This document shows positions 24,667 through 32,954 of a stretch of 32,954 bases of DNA, one piece after another. The stretch covers positions 1 to 32,954 of the forward strand of contig JAUHYI010000055.1 of the NCBI GenBank assembly GCA_030426385.1, read 5' to 3'. A program made the position numbers and the translations under genes. Every line of letters begins with the position of its first letter. The stretch's first letter is position 1. Source of the stretch: Phycisphaerae bacterium. Its GTDB lineage: Bacteria; Planctomycetota; Phycisphaerae; Phycisphaerales; Phycisphaeraceae. The notes beneath the pieces are model-generated. The model was not told where the DNA came from and did not search any database. It saw nothing but the letters and a program-made list of their open reading frames with translations.

Positions 24667-25842
24667 TCACGATTTTGCAAGTTCCACCAGAATTTCCAAT
24701 CCCCGCTCCAACATGTCGTCCTCGCACGCATAGCTGAGCCGAAAATGCGTGTCCCGCGAGCTGAAAACCGACCCGGGAATGATCAGCAAGCCGCGCTCGA
24801 TCGCACGTTCCACAAACTGCGTCGCGGTGATCCCCAAACGCTCGGGCACTTTGGGAAACGCATAAAACGCTCCGCCCGGCGTCGTCAGTTCGTAATGCTC
24901 CGACAGCATTTCGACGACACGATCACGCTTGCCGCGATACATCTCGACATACGCACTCATATCCACATCCAGCGCCACCACGCCCGCCGCCTGCACCATC
25001 GACGGCGCACACACAAACGTGTATTGCTGCAATTTCGTCATCTGTTCCACGACGGCCGTCGGCCCAACCACGTACCCCAATCGCCAGCCCGTCATCGCAT
25101 ACGTCTTCGAAAACCCACGCATCAGTAACACATTCGGATCGTACACCGCAGGACTGGCGCAGCGCATTTGATCAGCATCGTGGGGCCTGGGGATTTTTTC
25201 GTAACAGAAATCGTCATAGATTTCGTCATTCAACAGCAGCACCCCGCGCTCTCGGCACAGATCAGCCACTTCGCGGCAAACCTGATCGGTCGCCACCACG
25301 CCAGTCGGATTGGACGGCGAATTAAACAGCAACAGTTTCGTACGCGGCGTGATCGCGGCGGCCACCTTCTCGGCTGACAACTGGAAATCCGGATACGTAT
25401 CGATGTAGACCGGCGTCGCCCCGCTGAGCGTGACCAGGTGTCGATACATCACAAAATACGGATCAGGAATCAGCACTTCATCGCCAGGCCCTGCACAGGT
25501 CAATAACGCCAACAGCAAGCCACCCGACACCCCGGAAATCACCAGCGATTTCGCCGCGCCACTGGCCAAGGCATCGGCCACGTCTGGCAATTCTGACCGC
25601 ATCTGCTTGTGAATTTTCCCATGCAGCTCGGCTGCGCCCTGCGTCACCGTATACGCATTGCGTCCCGCACGGATCGCTTCGATCGCGGCATCCTGAATCG
25701 GATCAGGCACATCAAAATGCGGTTGCCCGATCGACAGGTTGATCGGATTTTCCAGTTGCGCCGCCAGATCGAAAACACGACGGATACCCGACGCATCTAT
25801 CGCGTGCAAACGATCGGTAATCAGTCGCTTGGGATCGAGCAT
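24667..25842 (-). CDS. PLP-dependent class I/II aminotransferase (aspartate aminotransferase-like)
   Basis: 391 residues of fold-type I. Motifs in order: NLSIGQPHFDVPDPI, SGVSGGLLLALL, PDPYFVMYRHLV, FNSPSNPTGVV (Asn178), LLNDEIYDDFCY (Asp206), the Schiff-base Lys246 in RGFSKTYAMTGWRLGYVVGP, and HFRLSYACEDDMLERGLEIL, where the Arg binds the substrate carboxylate. This is the I-gamma/aspartate aminotransferase-like group; the exact amino donor cannot be fixed. The start ATG at 25842 fits the family. It lies 57 bases upstream of carA and may provide aspartate or glutamate for that pathway. Confidence 0.93.
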   Translation of the reverse strand: MLDPKRLITDRLHAIDASGIRRVFDLAAQLENPINLSIGQPHFDVPDPIQDAAIEAIRAGRNAYTVTQGAAELHGKIHKQMRSELPDVADALASGAAKSLVISGVSGGLLLALLTCAGPGDEVLIPDPYFVMYRHLVTLSGATPVYIDTYPDFQLSAEKVAAAITPRTKLLLFNSPSNPTGVVATDQVCREVADLCRERGVLLLNDEIYDDFCYEKIPRPHDADQMRCASPAVYDPNVLLMRGFSKTYAMTGWRLGYVVGPTAVVEQMTKLQQYTFVCAPSMVQAAGVVALDVDMSAYVEMYRGKRDRVVEMLSEHYELTTPGGAFYAFPKVPERLGITATQFVERAIERGLLIIPGSVFSSRDTHFRLSYACEDDMLERGLEILVELAKS

Positions 25843-25970
25843 AACACCGTTAAACCTGACAAAAACATGTGATCAAAATGCCCGGTACGTCGACTTGCCA
25901 AAGCGCAACAACATCTCGCACTTCAACACCAATCCATGCGGAAAACACGCTCGACTCACAAGACCAACAA

Positions 25971-26180
25971 TTACGATGCCGCCGCAGCGTCATCCTTCTT
26001 CTTGGACTTACCAGCCGCTTTCAATTTACGGTTGCCGGTTTTGAGCATGCCCAATGGCTTGCCGGTTTCGATATCAAACGAACCCTTTTCCACCATGCGC
26101 GCGATGCGTTCGGCACGTGTCAACACGTTACGGTGACGGGTCAAACCAGACGACGATTTCAGGGAACTATCCAGGCTCAT
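25971..26180 (-). CDS. Small basic protein of the Planctomycetes/Verrucomicrobia type
   Basis: 69 residues, Lys/Arg-rich. It reads MSLDSSLKSSSGLTRHRNVL, then TRAERIARMVEKG, and TGKPLGMLKTGNRKLK. This matches the short family known only as small basic protein in the Planctomycetes-Verrucomicrobia-Chlamydiae group (TIGR04137, from memory). Its function is unknown; its size and charge suggest an RNA or ribosome partner. The start is the ATG at 26180; a GTG at 26183 directly before it is less likely. The C-terminal KSKKKDDAAAAS extension is low complexity. It lies between the aminotransferase and the SPOR-like gene on the same strand. It is the best single lineage marker here. Confidence 0.88.
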   Translation of the reverse strand: MSLDSSLKSSSGLTRHRNVLTRAERIARMVEKGSFDIETGKPLGMLKTGNRKLKAAGKSKKKDDAAAAS

Positions 26181-26248
26181 CACTTACTCACTTGCTTAGG
26201 GACTAACTCGTATATTCAATCGCGTGTTATGCTGCGTCTTGCGCTCGC

Positions 26249-27182
<934 letters not shown>

Positions 27183-27198
27183 ATATCCATTCTATCGG

Positions 27199-27233
27199 CC
27201 CCCCCGCGTTTTCCCCTGCATTACTCCCCCCCC
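27199..27233. repeat. C-tract element upstream of the SPOR-like gene
   Basis: C7 (27199-27205) followed by GCGTTTTCC and C8 (27226-27233) followed by ACATTTCTCC; a C6-A run is at 27311-27316. In the sense of the SPOR-like gene these are G runs 17-51 bases before its ATG at 27182. Confidence 0.65.
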
Positions 27234-27358
27234 ACATTTCTCCCTGCAAACACACCACTCCAGCTTATCACCTCTTAGCCCGACCACCCCTCACTTCCTC
27301 CCATATACTTCCCCCCATCGACAAATCGACAAAACGCGCTTGGGCATCCCATCATTAT

Positions 27359-27748
27359 CTATCCCCCATTCGCCACGCCGATCGCACTGGCTGTCGCATG
27401 CGTCGAGATATGGCTGATGCTCACCCACCACTGATCGATCCCCAGCTCACCGGCAATCCGCTTGCACTCGCCATGCAAAACCACGCGTGGCATCCCCGAC
27501 GGCTCGCGGATCACCTCCGCATCCGTCCATGCGATTTTCCCCGTCCAGCCGGTTCCCAGTACTTTCAATATCGCTTCCTTGGCGGCAAACCGGCCGGCTA
27601 AATGTTCGATCTGACGCTTGCGATCATCCGCATACGCCTGTTCGGCTTCGGTAAAACACCGGGCCATGAACCGCTCCGGATGGTCGGCCAACAATTTCGC
27701 CACCCGCGCCGTTTCCACAATATCAATCCCATGTCCAATGATTCGCAT
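27359..27748 (-). CDS. acpS: Holo-[acyl-carrier-protein] synthase
   Basis: Transfers 4'-phosphopantetheine from CoA to the serine of apo-ACP; small trimeric cytosolic enzyme. From the ATG at 27748 it has 129 residues, the family size; the longer frame to 27859 would run over the start of the divergent mqnE and is rejected. Motifs: GHGIDIVETARV (Mg-binding Asp9), RCFTEAEQAYA, and HLAGRFAAKEAILKVLG (Glu58), then the strand WWVSISHISTHATASAIGV. It is divergent from mqnE with about 66 bases between starts. Confidence 0.95.
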   Translation of the reverse strand: MRIIGHGIDIVETARVAKLLADHPERFMARCFTEAEQAYADDRKRQIEHLAGRFAAKEAILKVLGTGWTGKIAWTDAEVIREPSGMPRVVLHGECKRIAGELGIDQWWVSISHISTHATASAIGVANGG

Positions 27749-27814
27749 GTCTTCAGTGTAATCTCTTTTGCCCGCTTCTTTCCAGATGCCCCGCATCGGC
27801 TTATCATCGTAGGC

Positions 27815-28972
27815 ATGGATGCCACGCTTGCCACGATTGCTCAGAAAATTGACGACCATCAGCGGCTTTCCCCTGAAGATGGTCTGGCCCTGTTGCGCAG
27901 TCGCGATGTCTGGACCATCACTGAATTAGCTGACCGCGTCCGCCGACGCCTGCACGGGGATCGCGTTTACTACAACATCAACCAGCACATGAATTACTCG
28001 AATATCTGTGCGCTGTCCTGCAAATTCTGTGCATTTCATCGCAAGAAAGATCAGGCCGGAGCCTACGAATTCGATATCCAGGAAATCGTCACCCGCGCCA
28101 AAAAATCCCTCGCCGCCGGTGCCACCGAAATGCACATCGTCGGCGGTCTGCATCCCTACCTGCCGTTTTCCTATTACACCGACATGCTCTCGGCCATTCG
28201 TGACGCGGCGCCGCAGATCCATCTCAAAGCTTTCACGGCTGTGGAAATCGTTCACCTGGCCCGCATCAGCAAACGGCCCCGCGACATTCGTGCCGTGCTC
28301 ACCGATTTGAAAAACGCAGGCCTCGGTTCACTGCCCGGCGGTGGTGCGGAGGTTTTCGATGATCGCGTTCACGACGAGGTGTTCAAGGGAAAAATCCGCT
28401 CCGACCAGTGGCTCGACGTTCATCGCATTGCTCACGAAATCGGGCTGATGTCCAACGCCACGATTTTGTATGGCCACATCGAATCGCTCGAGGATCGCAT
28501 CCATCATTTCTGCATGTTGCGTGAGGCCCAGGACGAGGCCATCGCTAACAACTACGCGGGCCGATTCCAGACCGTGATCCCCTTGCCGTTCATCCCTGAC
28601 GATTCCGAGCTGCAACACATGTATGGCCCGACCGGATTGGATGATCTGAAAATGTTGGCGGTCAGCCGCCTGATGCTCGACAATTTTCCGCACGTCAAAT
28701 CGTTCTGGATCATGCAAACATTGGAACTGTCGCAGATCGCCCTGCAATGTGGCGTCGACGATATCGATGGCACCGTCGTCTGGTACGACATCACCAAGGT
28801 CGGCGGCAGCGACACCCATCAGGAAATCACCGTGACCGACCTGCACCGGGCCATCCGTGAAGCAGGCTACCAACCCATCGAACGCGACACGTTGTATCGC
28901 CCGGTCATCCGTGACGGCGCATCCTGGCACGTCGATGAAAACAGCTCGGTCGATCAACTTGTTTGCGTATAA
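27815..28972 (+). CDS. mqnE: Aminofutalosine synthase (radical SAM), futalosine menaquinone pathway
   Basis: Radical SAM enzyme that adds the SAM-derived radical to 3-enolpyruvyl-benzoate ether and yields aminofutalosine, an early step of the alternative menaquinone route. From the ATG at 27815 it has 385 residues, normal for the family; a longer open frame back to 27602 overlaps acpS and is not credible. The cluster motif is CALSCKFC (Cys65, Cys69, Cys72: CX3CX2C) in NYSNICALSCKFCAFHRKKD. Family sequence includes EMHIVGGLHPYLPFSYYTDM, GLGSLPGGGAEVFDDRV, SNATILYGHIES and IPLPFIPDDSEL. MqnC is similar, but GGLHP with LPGGGAE and this length favour MqnE. Other mqn genes are not in the window. 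Confidence 0.93.
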   Translation: MDATLATIAQKIDDHQRLSPEDGLALLRSRDVWTITELADRVRRRLHGDRVYYNINQHMNYSNICALSCKFCAFHRKKDQAGAYEFDIQEIVTRAKKSLAAGATEMHIVGGLHPYLPFSYYTDMLSAIRDAAPQIHLKAFTAVEIVHLARISKRPRDIRAVLTDLKNAGLGSLPGGGAEVFDDRVHDEVFKGKIRSDQWLDVHRIAHEIGLMSNATILYGHIESLEDRIHHFCMLREAQDEAIANNYAGRFQTVIPLPFIPDDSELQHMYGPTGLDDLKMLAVSRLMLDNFPHVKSFWIMQTLELSQIALQCGVDDIDGTVVWYDITKVGGSDTHQEITVTDLHRAIREAGYQPIERDTLYRPVIRDGASWHVDENSSVDQLVCV

Positions 28973-28985
28973 CGAATGGCAAATT

Positions 28986-29062
28986 GTTAGCCCCCGCCAT
29001 TTGGCGGCGTGCCGGTAAAATTACCCCTGACGCGAACGCGCCGCCAAATGGCGGCGGCTAAC
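28986..29062. repeat. REPIN-like element B (two inverted GTTAG palindromes)
   Basis: Left arm GTTAGCCCCCGCCATTTGGCGGCGTG, given here only by its ends (28986-29011), holds hairpin CGCCA-TT-TGGCG. The right arm holds CGCCGCCA-AA-TGGCGGCG and ends GGCTAAC at 29062. Both arms read GTTAG plus palindrome from outside inwards, as in element A at 17761-17834. It sits between the convergent mqnE and trpS genes and its last base touches the trpS stop. Confidence 0.75.
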
Positions 29063-30142
29063 TCAGCGCAATTCGCGCGGGAAAAAATCGTATCCCATCG
29101 CTTGCTTGGCCAGCCACAGCGTCTCTTCCGCCGCTTCGTTCGCGCGTTTGGTGCCATCGCGCAACACGTCCATCACATGATCCGGATCAGCCTCGAGCGC
29201 GATGCGTCGCTCACGCACTGGCTCCAGAAATTCGTTGATACATTGGGCCAATCGTTTTTTGCAATCGCCATCGCCAATCGTGCCCGCCTGGTATTGCGCT
29301 TTCATGTCAGCCACCTCATCGGCATTCGGATTAAACGCATCGTGATATTGCCACAACGGATTGCCTTCGATCTTGCCCGGATCAGTCGCGCTTTGTCGGC
29401 CCGTAAAAATTTTGTTGCACTTTTTCTGCACCTGTTTGGCCGTGTCCGACAGCAGAATCGCGTTGCCCAGACTTTTGCCCATCTTGGGGGCACCATCGAT
29501 CCCCATCAGCCGGGCAATGCGGCCCACCTTCGGCTCGGGAATGGGGAACACGCCTTTGGCCGCATGCTCCGCATCATCCGCATGCGAATCAACGCCACAG
29601 AACAATTGGTTGAACCGCCGGGCTGCCTCGCGTGACAATTCCAGATGCGGGACCTGATCCTCGCCGACGGGCACCAGGTCCGCACGAAATGCCAGGATGT
29701 CAGCAATCTGTCCCACCGCGTACATCGGAAAACCAAAACTGTAATGATCGCCCAACCCCTTGGACTCGATTTCCGTTTTCAGCGTCGGATTGCGCATCAC
29801 CCGATTGAACGGCACGAGCATGGCAAAATACCACGACAATTCCGCAATCGCAGGCACTTCGCTTTGAATAAAAATCGCGCTCTTTTTCGGGTCGATCCCC
29901 ACCGACAGCCAATCGATGACCAGCCCCAGCGTGTCTTCTCGAATTTCCCTGGACTTTTCCACCCGCGTGGTCAGGGCGTGGTGGTTGGCAATGATGAAAA
30001 AACTTTCGTACTCATCCTGCAAACGCACGCGGTTTTCCAGTGATCCCACCCAGTGTCCCAGGTGCAACCGCCCCGTCGGCGTATCGCCGGTCAGAATACG
30101 TGGGCGGGCTTGCGATAACGATGTGGATGAATCAGAAGTCAT
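29063..30142 (-). CDS. trpS: Tryptophanyl-tRNA synthetase
   Basis: Class I aminoacyl-tRNA synthetase charging tRNA-Trp; 359 residues, standard size. The N-terminal motif is TGDTPTGRLHLGHWVGSLEN (HIGH variant LHLGH, about 26-30). The second class I signature is KMGKSLGNAI (about 219-228), with Gly where KMSKS has Ser. Further family sequence: FIQSEVPAIAELSWYFAML, YPVGEDQ-like LVPVGEDQVPHLELSRE and the helical tail EFLEPVRERRIALEADPD. No obvious ribosome site precedes the ATG at 30142. A stem-loop lies in its leader (30162-30214). Its 3' end abuts REPIN-like element B. Confidence 0.96.
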   Translation of the reverse strand: MTSDSSTSLSQARPRILTGDTPTGRLHLGHWVGSLENRVRLQDEYESFFIIANHHALTTRVEKSREIREDTLGLVIDWLSVGIDPKKSAIFIQSEVPAIAELSWYFAMLVPFNRVMRNPTLKTEIESKGLGDHYSFGFPMYAVGQIADILAFRADLVPVGEDQVPHLELSREAARRFNQLFCGVDSHADDAEHAAKGVFPIPEPKVGRIARLMGIDGAPKMGKSLGNAILLSDTAKQVQKKCNKIFTGRQSATDPGKIEGNPLWQYHDAFNPNADEVADMKAQYQAGTIGDGDCKKRLAQCINEFLEPVRERRIALEADPDHVMDVLRDGTKRANEAAEETLWLAKQAMGYDFFPRELR

Positions 30143-30161
30143 GGGTCATGTTGTAATGACG

Positions 30162-30214
30162 TTGGCCCGACTTGCCAAATGCGACCACCCCACATTCAAC
30201 CCAAATCGGGCCAA
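30162..30214 (-). promoter_or_regulatory. Leader stem-loop upstream of trpS
   Basis: TTGGCCCGA (30162-30170) and TCGGGCCAA (30206-30214) form a perfect 9-bp inverted repeat with a 35-base loop, ending 20 bases before the trpS ATG. The loop holds a GAATGTGGGGTGG stretch in the trpS sense. It may shape translation or read-through of the trpS leader. I see no T-box sequence. Confidence 0.4.
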
Positions 30215-30279
30215 TGTGCAACACCTGCAACCCAAAAACTTTCGGTTTGCCAAGGGAAATATATATGTGCGTGGTGTAT

Positions 30280-30313
30280 GGGGGGGGGAGATGTTGGGGG
30301 GGATGTGGGGGGG
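30280..30313. repeat. G/C-tract element directly after the fliS stop
   Basis: Plus strand: G9 (30280-30288), AGATGTT, G7 (30296-30302), ATGT, G7 (30307-30313), then TTA, which is the fliS stop. In fliS sense: TAA-C7-ACAT-C7-AACATCT-C9. Same C-run plus ACAT unit as elsewhere. Confidence 0.7.
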
Positions 30314-30766
30314 TTAGCCCTGCGTCGAGAGCGAGCTCATCGCAGTCTGGCGGGCACCGAGAACATCTGCCGCGGCCGTTTTGTTAGCTCCGCTGTGCAT
30401 TTTCTGCATCAGCAGTTCCCACGTTTGCTTTTCGTAATCGATCAGCTCGATGGCTTCATCGATCGCAGCGGTATCGCGATTGATATTGGCATCCACCAGT
30501 CGTCGGTAGATATAGGTGTACAGGGCCGCGAGTTTTTCGCACAATTCCGGGGCCACATCATGCTTCAAACTTGTCGACAACTCGAGCACAATTTTCTGAG
30601 CTTTCATCAGATTGTTGTAGCTGGTTTCGAAATCTTTCTTTTCGATGGCCATTGATGCCTGGCGACAGAATCGAATCGCACCCTCATACAGCATCAACCG
30701 CAGCTCTTCCGGGCTGGCGGTCATCACTTTCGTTTTGAGGTAGGGATTGACGCCTGACTGACTCAT
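30314..30766 (-). CDS. fliS: Flagellar export chaperone FliS
   Basis: Cytosolic chaperone that binds the flagellin C-terminus before export. From the ATG at 30766 (GGAA 5 bases upstream) it has 150 residues, as in the family; ATGs at 30823 and 30862 lie further upstream in frame but precede the conserved start. Motifs: NPYLKTKVMTASPEELRLML, YEGAIRFCRQA, KAQKIVLELSTSL, LYTYIYRRLVDANI. The C-terminus (after about 135) is an Ala/Ser-rich tail. It lies about 246 bases downstream of fliD on the same strand, the usual fliD-fliS order. Flagellin genes are not in view. Confidence 0.94.
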   Translation of the reverse strand: MSQSGVNPYLKTKVMTASPEELRLMLYEGAIRFCRQASMAIEKKDFETSYNNLMKAQKIVLELSTSLKHDVAPELCEKLAALYTYIYRRLVDANINRDTAAIDEAIELIDYEKQTWELLMQKMHSGANKTAAADVLGARQTAMSSLSTQG

Positions 30767-30845
30767 CGCAATTCCAATACTTCCCGTTAGTGTCAATTCG
30801 CGGTCACGACAATTGACGTTCATAAATGACTCGTGACCTATGGAA

Positions 30846-30853
30846 GTATCGGC
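30846..30853 (-). promoter_or_regulatory. Possible flagellar (sigma-28 type) -10 element before fliS
   Basis: The minus strand reads GCCGATAC, close to the sigma-28 -10 box GCCGATAA, about 80 bases upstream of the fliS ATG. The -35 side has only TAAG at 17 rather than 15 bases. CTGAT...ATCAG overlaps as a short palindrome. Weak but in the right place. Confidence 0.25.
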
Positions 30854-31012
30854 CTGATTCACGGATCAGCCTTAGCAACTATTTTGGTAACCCATCCAAA
30901 CGCTACAGACGCAAAACTATCGGACGCTACCGGCTCAGTTTCGTCAAAAACGACCTTTTATTTGACATGGGGCACGCCCCGAATGGCTCAGGCCAGCAAC
31001 CCATTAACCGAA

Positions 31013-32954
31013 CTAGCCGAATGAGGCCGGCTGGAAACTTGCCAGGGCGCTGGATTGGTTCTGCAATTCAGCCAGGGTTCGTTCCATGTTGGTGAACTGT
31101 GTCAACAAGCGTTGCCGCTTGGCTTCCAATTGAACATCGAATTGCTCAATCCGGGTGGTGTTGGCCTCAATCTGATTGTCCACCGTGTCCAACGTGCGTT
31201 GAAATGTGCCGTCAATCGAATCGGTCAGACTAACCAGCAACTCCTCAAAACTCTTGCCCGCACCACGTCCCACCACGTTCAACTGATTGTCTGAATCTTT
31301 TTCGGTTTCCACAAACGAAAACAGACGCTCAACCGCAGCGCGATCGTTTTCCAAAGCGGTGGAAAATTTCGCTTGATCGAATTCCAGTTTGGCACCACTG
31401 CCCACCGTGATGCCGACTTGTGACAGACTGTTGTACTGCCCGTCCACATCGGTGAAACGCTGGGATACCAATCGATACAAACCGCTGCGTGCCCGCTGGA
31501 TCGACGCATCGCCGAGCAACAAACCGCGCTGTTCGCTATCCACGTCGTAGGAATCGTGTTTGTTAAACACGTCAACCACCTGGTTAAACGAATCCACAAA
31601 TCCTTGGATGCTTTCGGTCACGGTACTCGTGTCGCGATTGACGGTAATGGTCACCGGCGTTTCGCTGGTTGATGCCAGTTCGATGGTCGCACCGGGAATC
31701 AGTGAATTGAGGGTGTTGGTGGAACTGCTGACCAGCACGCTGTGGGCCGGATCGCCGCCACCATAAAACACCACTGCATCTTCAGCTTCGGTTAATGTCG
31801 CAATGTTCAACCCCAAGCCATCGTCATCGACGATAAACGCGCCAGCTGTTCCTTCTTTATCACTGCTGAAACTCAAACGGAACGGCGTGTTGGGCGAACC
31901 ATCATTGATGATCGTTGCGGTGATTCGCGCATTGGAATTATTCACGCGATCGACCAGGTCTTCGAGCGTGGTGTCTTCCACAATTTTGGAGCCGATGATT
32001 TCCCCATCATCATCGCTATCGCTTCCCAGAATCCCTAGATTTTCCGCACCGTCGGAACCGTTGAGGCTGCTGACTTTGAACGTTTCGGTGCCAGTTGTGT
32101 TGTCGACTAGACGCAGGCCGTTGTCCGAACCGTTGATGGTTGCGGTGATGTCGCCACCCGTGGCCGTGCCGACCGCATCGATGACATCCTGTACCGTCAC
32201 CAGCCCGGATAGATTCACGGTATAGATTTCACCGCTTTTGGTTTCAATCTGAAAATCAGCCTTGCCCGCGGCCACATCAACCCCTTCGCCACCGTTGAGA
32301 TCATTGAGTAGCGTGGTGCCGCTGACGGTTTCAGGCGCTGCGATATTGATGGTGACTTCAAAACTACCGTCGAGATCTCCGCCAGCGGTTTCGGCTTCGC
32401 CGAGCAGTCCCAGATCGCGTGCGGTGGATGATCCCGATTCTTCTACCTTCATGGCAAAGGCCGCAGGATTCGGATTGGTGTCTTCCAACAGAATGCCGTC
32501 GCCGTTGTCATTGATGCGAGCGAGCACATTGATGTTGCTCTTGGAATTAATTTCCGAAATAACTTCTGCGACTGTTTTTTCACCCTGCGTCAAATCGATT
32601 TTGGCAGTGTTGCCCGCCGAATCAAAGATGGTGAATTGCCCCGCTGCCACGCCGTTGCCGTTGTTGAGTTGATCCAATCGGGTGGCTTCGGAGACGTAAC
32701 GCAATTGCAGATTGCCCGTGTCGAGCGTGTCCTGAGCATAGGTACCATCAAGGCCCAAACCGCCCGAGTTGGCGACGATGAAGCTTTTGATTGTTCCGCC
32801 GGTGGTGTCGGTCAACAACAAGCCGTTGCCGTTGCTGTTGAGCGATGCGACCACCCCGACACCTGTCCCAATGGCGTCCTCGTTAATCAGGTTGATGATG
32901 TCGCTGATCGATTCGGCACCGGACAAATCCGTAGCAATCCCATTGCCCAGCCGA
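31013..32954 (-). CDS. fliD: Flagellar hook-associated protein 2 (filament cap) FliD, 5' end outside window
   Basis: Secreted cap protein that assembles flagellin at the filament tip. About 646 residues are visible; the frame stays open through the right edge (upstream of the in-frame TTG at 32926 it reads LGNGIATDLSGAES), so the N-terminus is missing. The first 450 residues contain about four flagellin hook IN-type repeats, e.g. DLSGAESISDIINLIN, AEVISEINSKSNINV, VTVQDVIDAVGTAT and TTLEDLVDRVNNSNARI. The FliD C-terminal domain follows: PGATIELASTSETPVTITV, FVDSFNQVVDVFNKHDSYD, SLSQVGITVGSGAKLEFD and a final coiled coil LLTQFTNMERTLAELQ. Large FliD with repeated IN motifs is unlike the short enterobacterial form. 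fliS follows. Confidence 0.93.
   Translation of the reverse strand, partial: RLGNGIATDLSGAESISDIINLINEDAIGTGVGVVASLNSNGNGLLLTDTTGGTIKSFIVANSGGLGLDGTYAQDTLDTGNLQLRYVSEATRLDQLNNGNGVAAGQFTIFDSAGNTAKIDLTQGEKTVAEVISEINSKSNINVLARINDNGDGILLEDTNPNPAAFAMKVEESGSSTARDLGLLGEAETAGGDLDGSFEVTINIAAPETVSGTTLLNDLNGGEGVDVAAGKADFQIETKSGEIYTVNLSGLVTVQDVIDAVGTATGGDITATINGSDNGLRLVDNTTGTETFKVSSLNGSDGAENLGILGSDSDDDGEIIGSKIVEDTTLEDLVDRVNNSNARITATIINDGSPNTPFRLSFSSDKEGTAGAFIVDDDGLGLNIATLTEAEDAVVFYGGGDPAHSVLVSSSTNTLNSLIPGATIELASTSETPVTITVNRDTSTVTESIQGFVDSFNQVVDVFNKHDSYDVDSEQRGLLLGDASIQRARSGLYRLVSQRFTDVDGQYNSLSQVGITVGSGAKLEFDQAKFSTALENDRAAVERLFSFVETEKDSDNQLNVVGRGAGKSFEELLVSLTDSIDGTFQRTLDTVDNQIEANTTRIEQFDVQLEAKRQRLLTQFTNMERTLAELQNQSSALASFQPASFG

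Noticed and set aside
27602..27814. Upstream extension of the mqnE frame
   Set aside because: It overlaps acpS on the other strand and adds residues absent from the family; the ATG at 27815 gives normal length.
30201..30313. T-box riboswitch upstream of trpS
   Set aside because: No T-box consensus or terminator/antiterminator pair; only the single stem-loop at 30162-30214.

Overview
The window looks like chromosome of a Planctomycetota bacterium, most likely of the Phycisphaerae. The grounds are a 69-residue planctomycete/verrucomicrobial-type small basic protein, a PEP-CTERM sorted protein, prepilins with the H-X9-DG signature, a futalosine-pathway menaquinone gene (mqnE) and a flagellar fliD-fliS pair. 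The clade call is inference from gene content. I see no rRNA, tRNA, CRISPR array, phage gene or transposase.

Layout. (1) 1-5594, all minus strand: an accessory polysaccharide-type cluster of H-X9-DG prepilin (cut by the window start), PEP-CTERM protein, GntR/LacI-type regulator and a large secreted DUF4091 glycoside-hydrolase-like protein. Two good -35/-10 promoters and a shared TTGTT(C/T)(C/T)GT motif suggest one small regulon. (2) 6042-7725, plus: trhO and a PduO-type cobalamin adenosyltransferase. (3) 7858-15315, minus: a mixed series of Arg/Gly-rich membrane protein, prepilin, DUF89/ARMT1-like protein, hisH, OmpA lipoprotein, prepilin peptidase, xseB and xseA. (4) 15511-17671, plus: gap with a strong terminator, then a conserved membrane protein of unknown function. 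(5) 17919-27182, minus: birA, nadC and an ASCH protein in tightly overlapping order, then TSUP permease, speA, carA, an aminotransferase, the small basic protein and a SPOR-like membrane protein broken at a 51-base C run. (6) 27359-29062: acpS (minus) divergent from mqnE (plus). (7) 29063-32954, minus: trpS, fliS and fliD (5' end outside the window).

The most unusual content is not a gene. Runs of 6-9 C (or G), often followed on the C strand by A-C-(A/G)-T, recur at gene edges about ten times. One has grown to 19 bases directly after the hisH stop, and one to 51 bases inside an open reading frame, where its present length puts the two halves of the protein out of frame. In addition, two 74-77 bp elements, each a pair of inverted GTTAG-headed palindromes, resemble REPIN-type repeats. 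These three observations are the best candidates for something undescribed, either a homopolymer-based switch or signal system or a lineage-specific repeat family. The 51-base run could also be an assembly length error.
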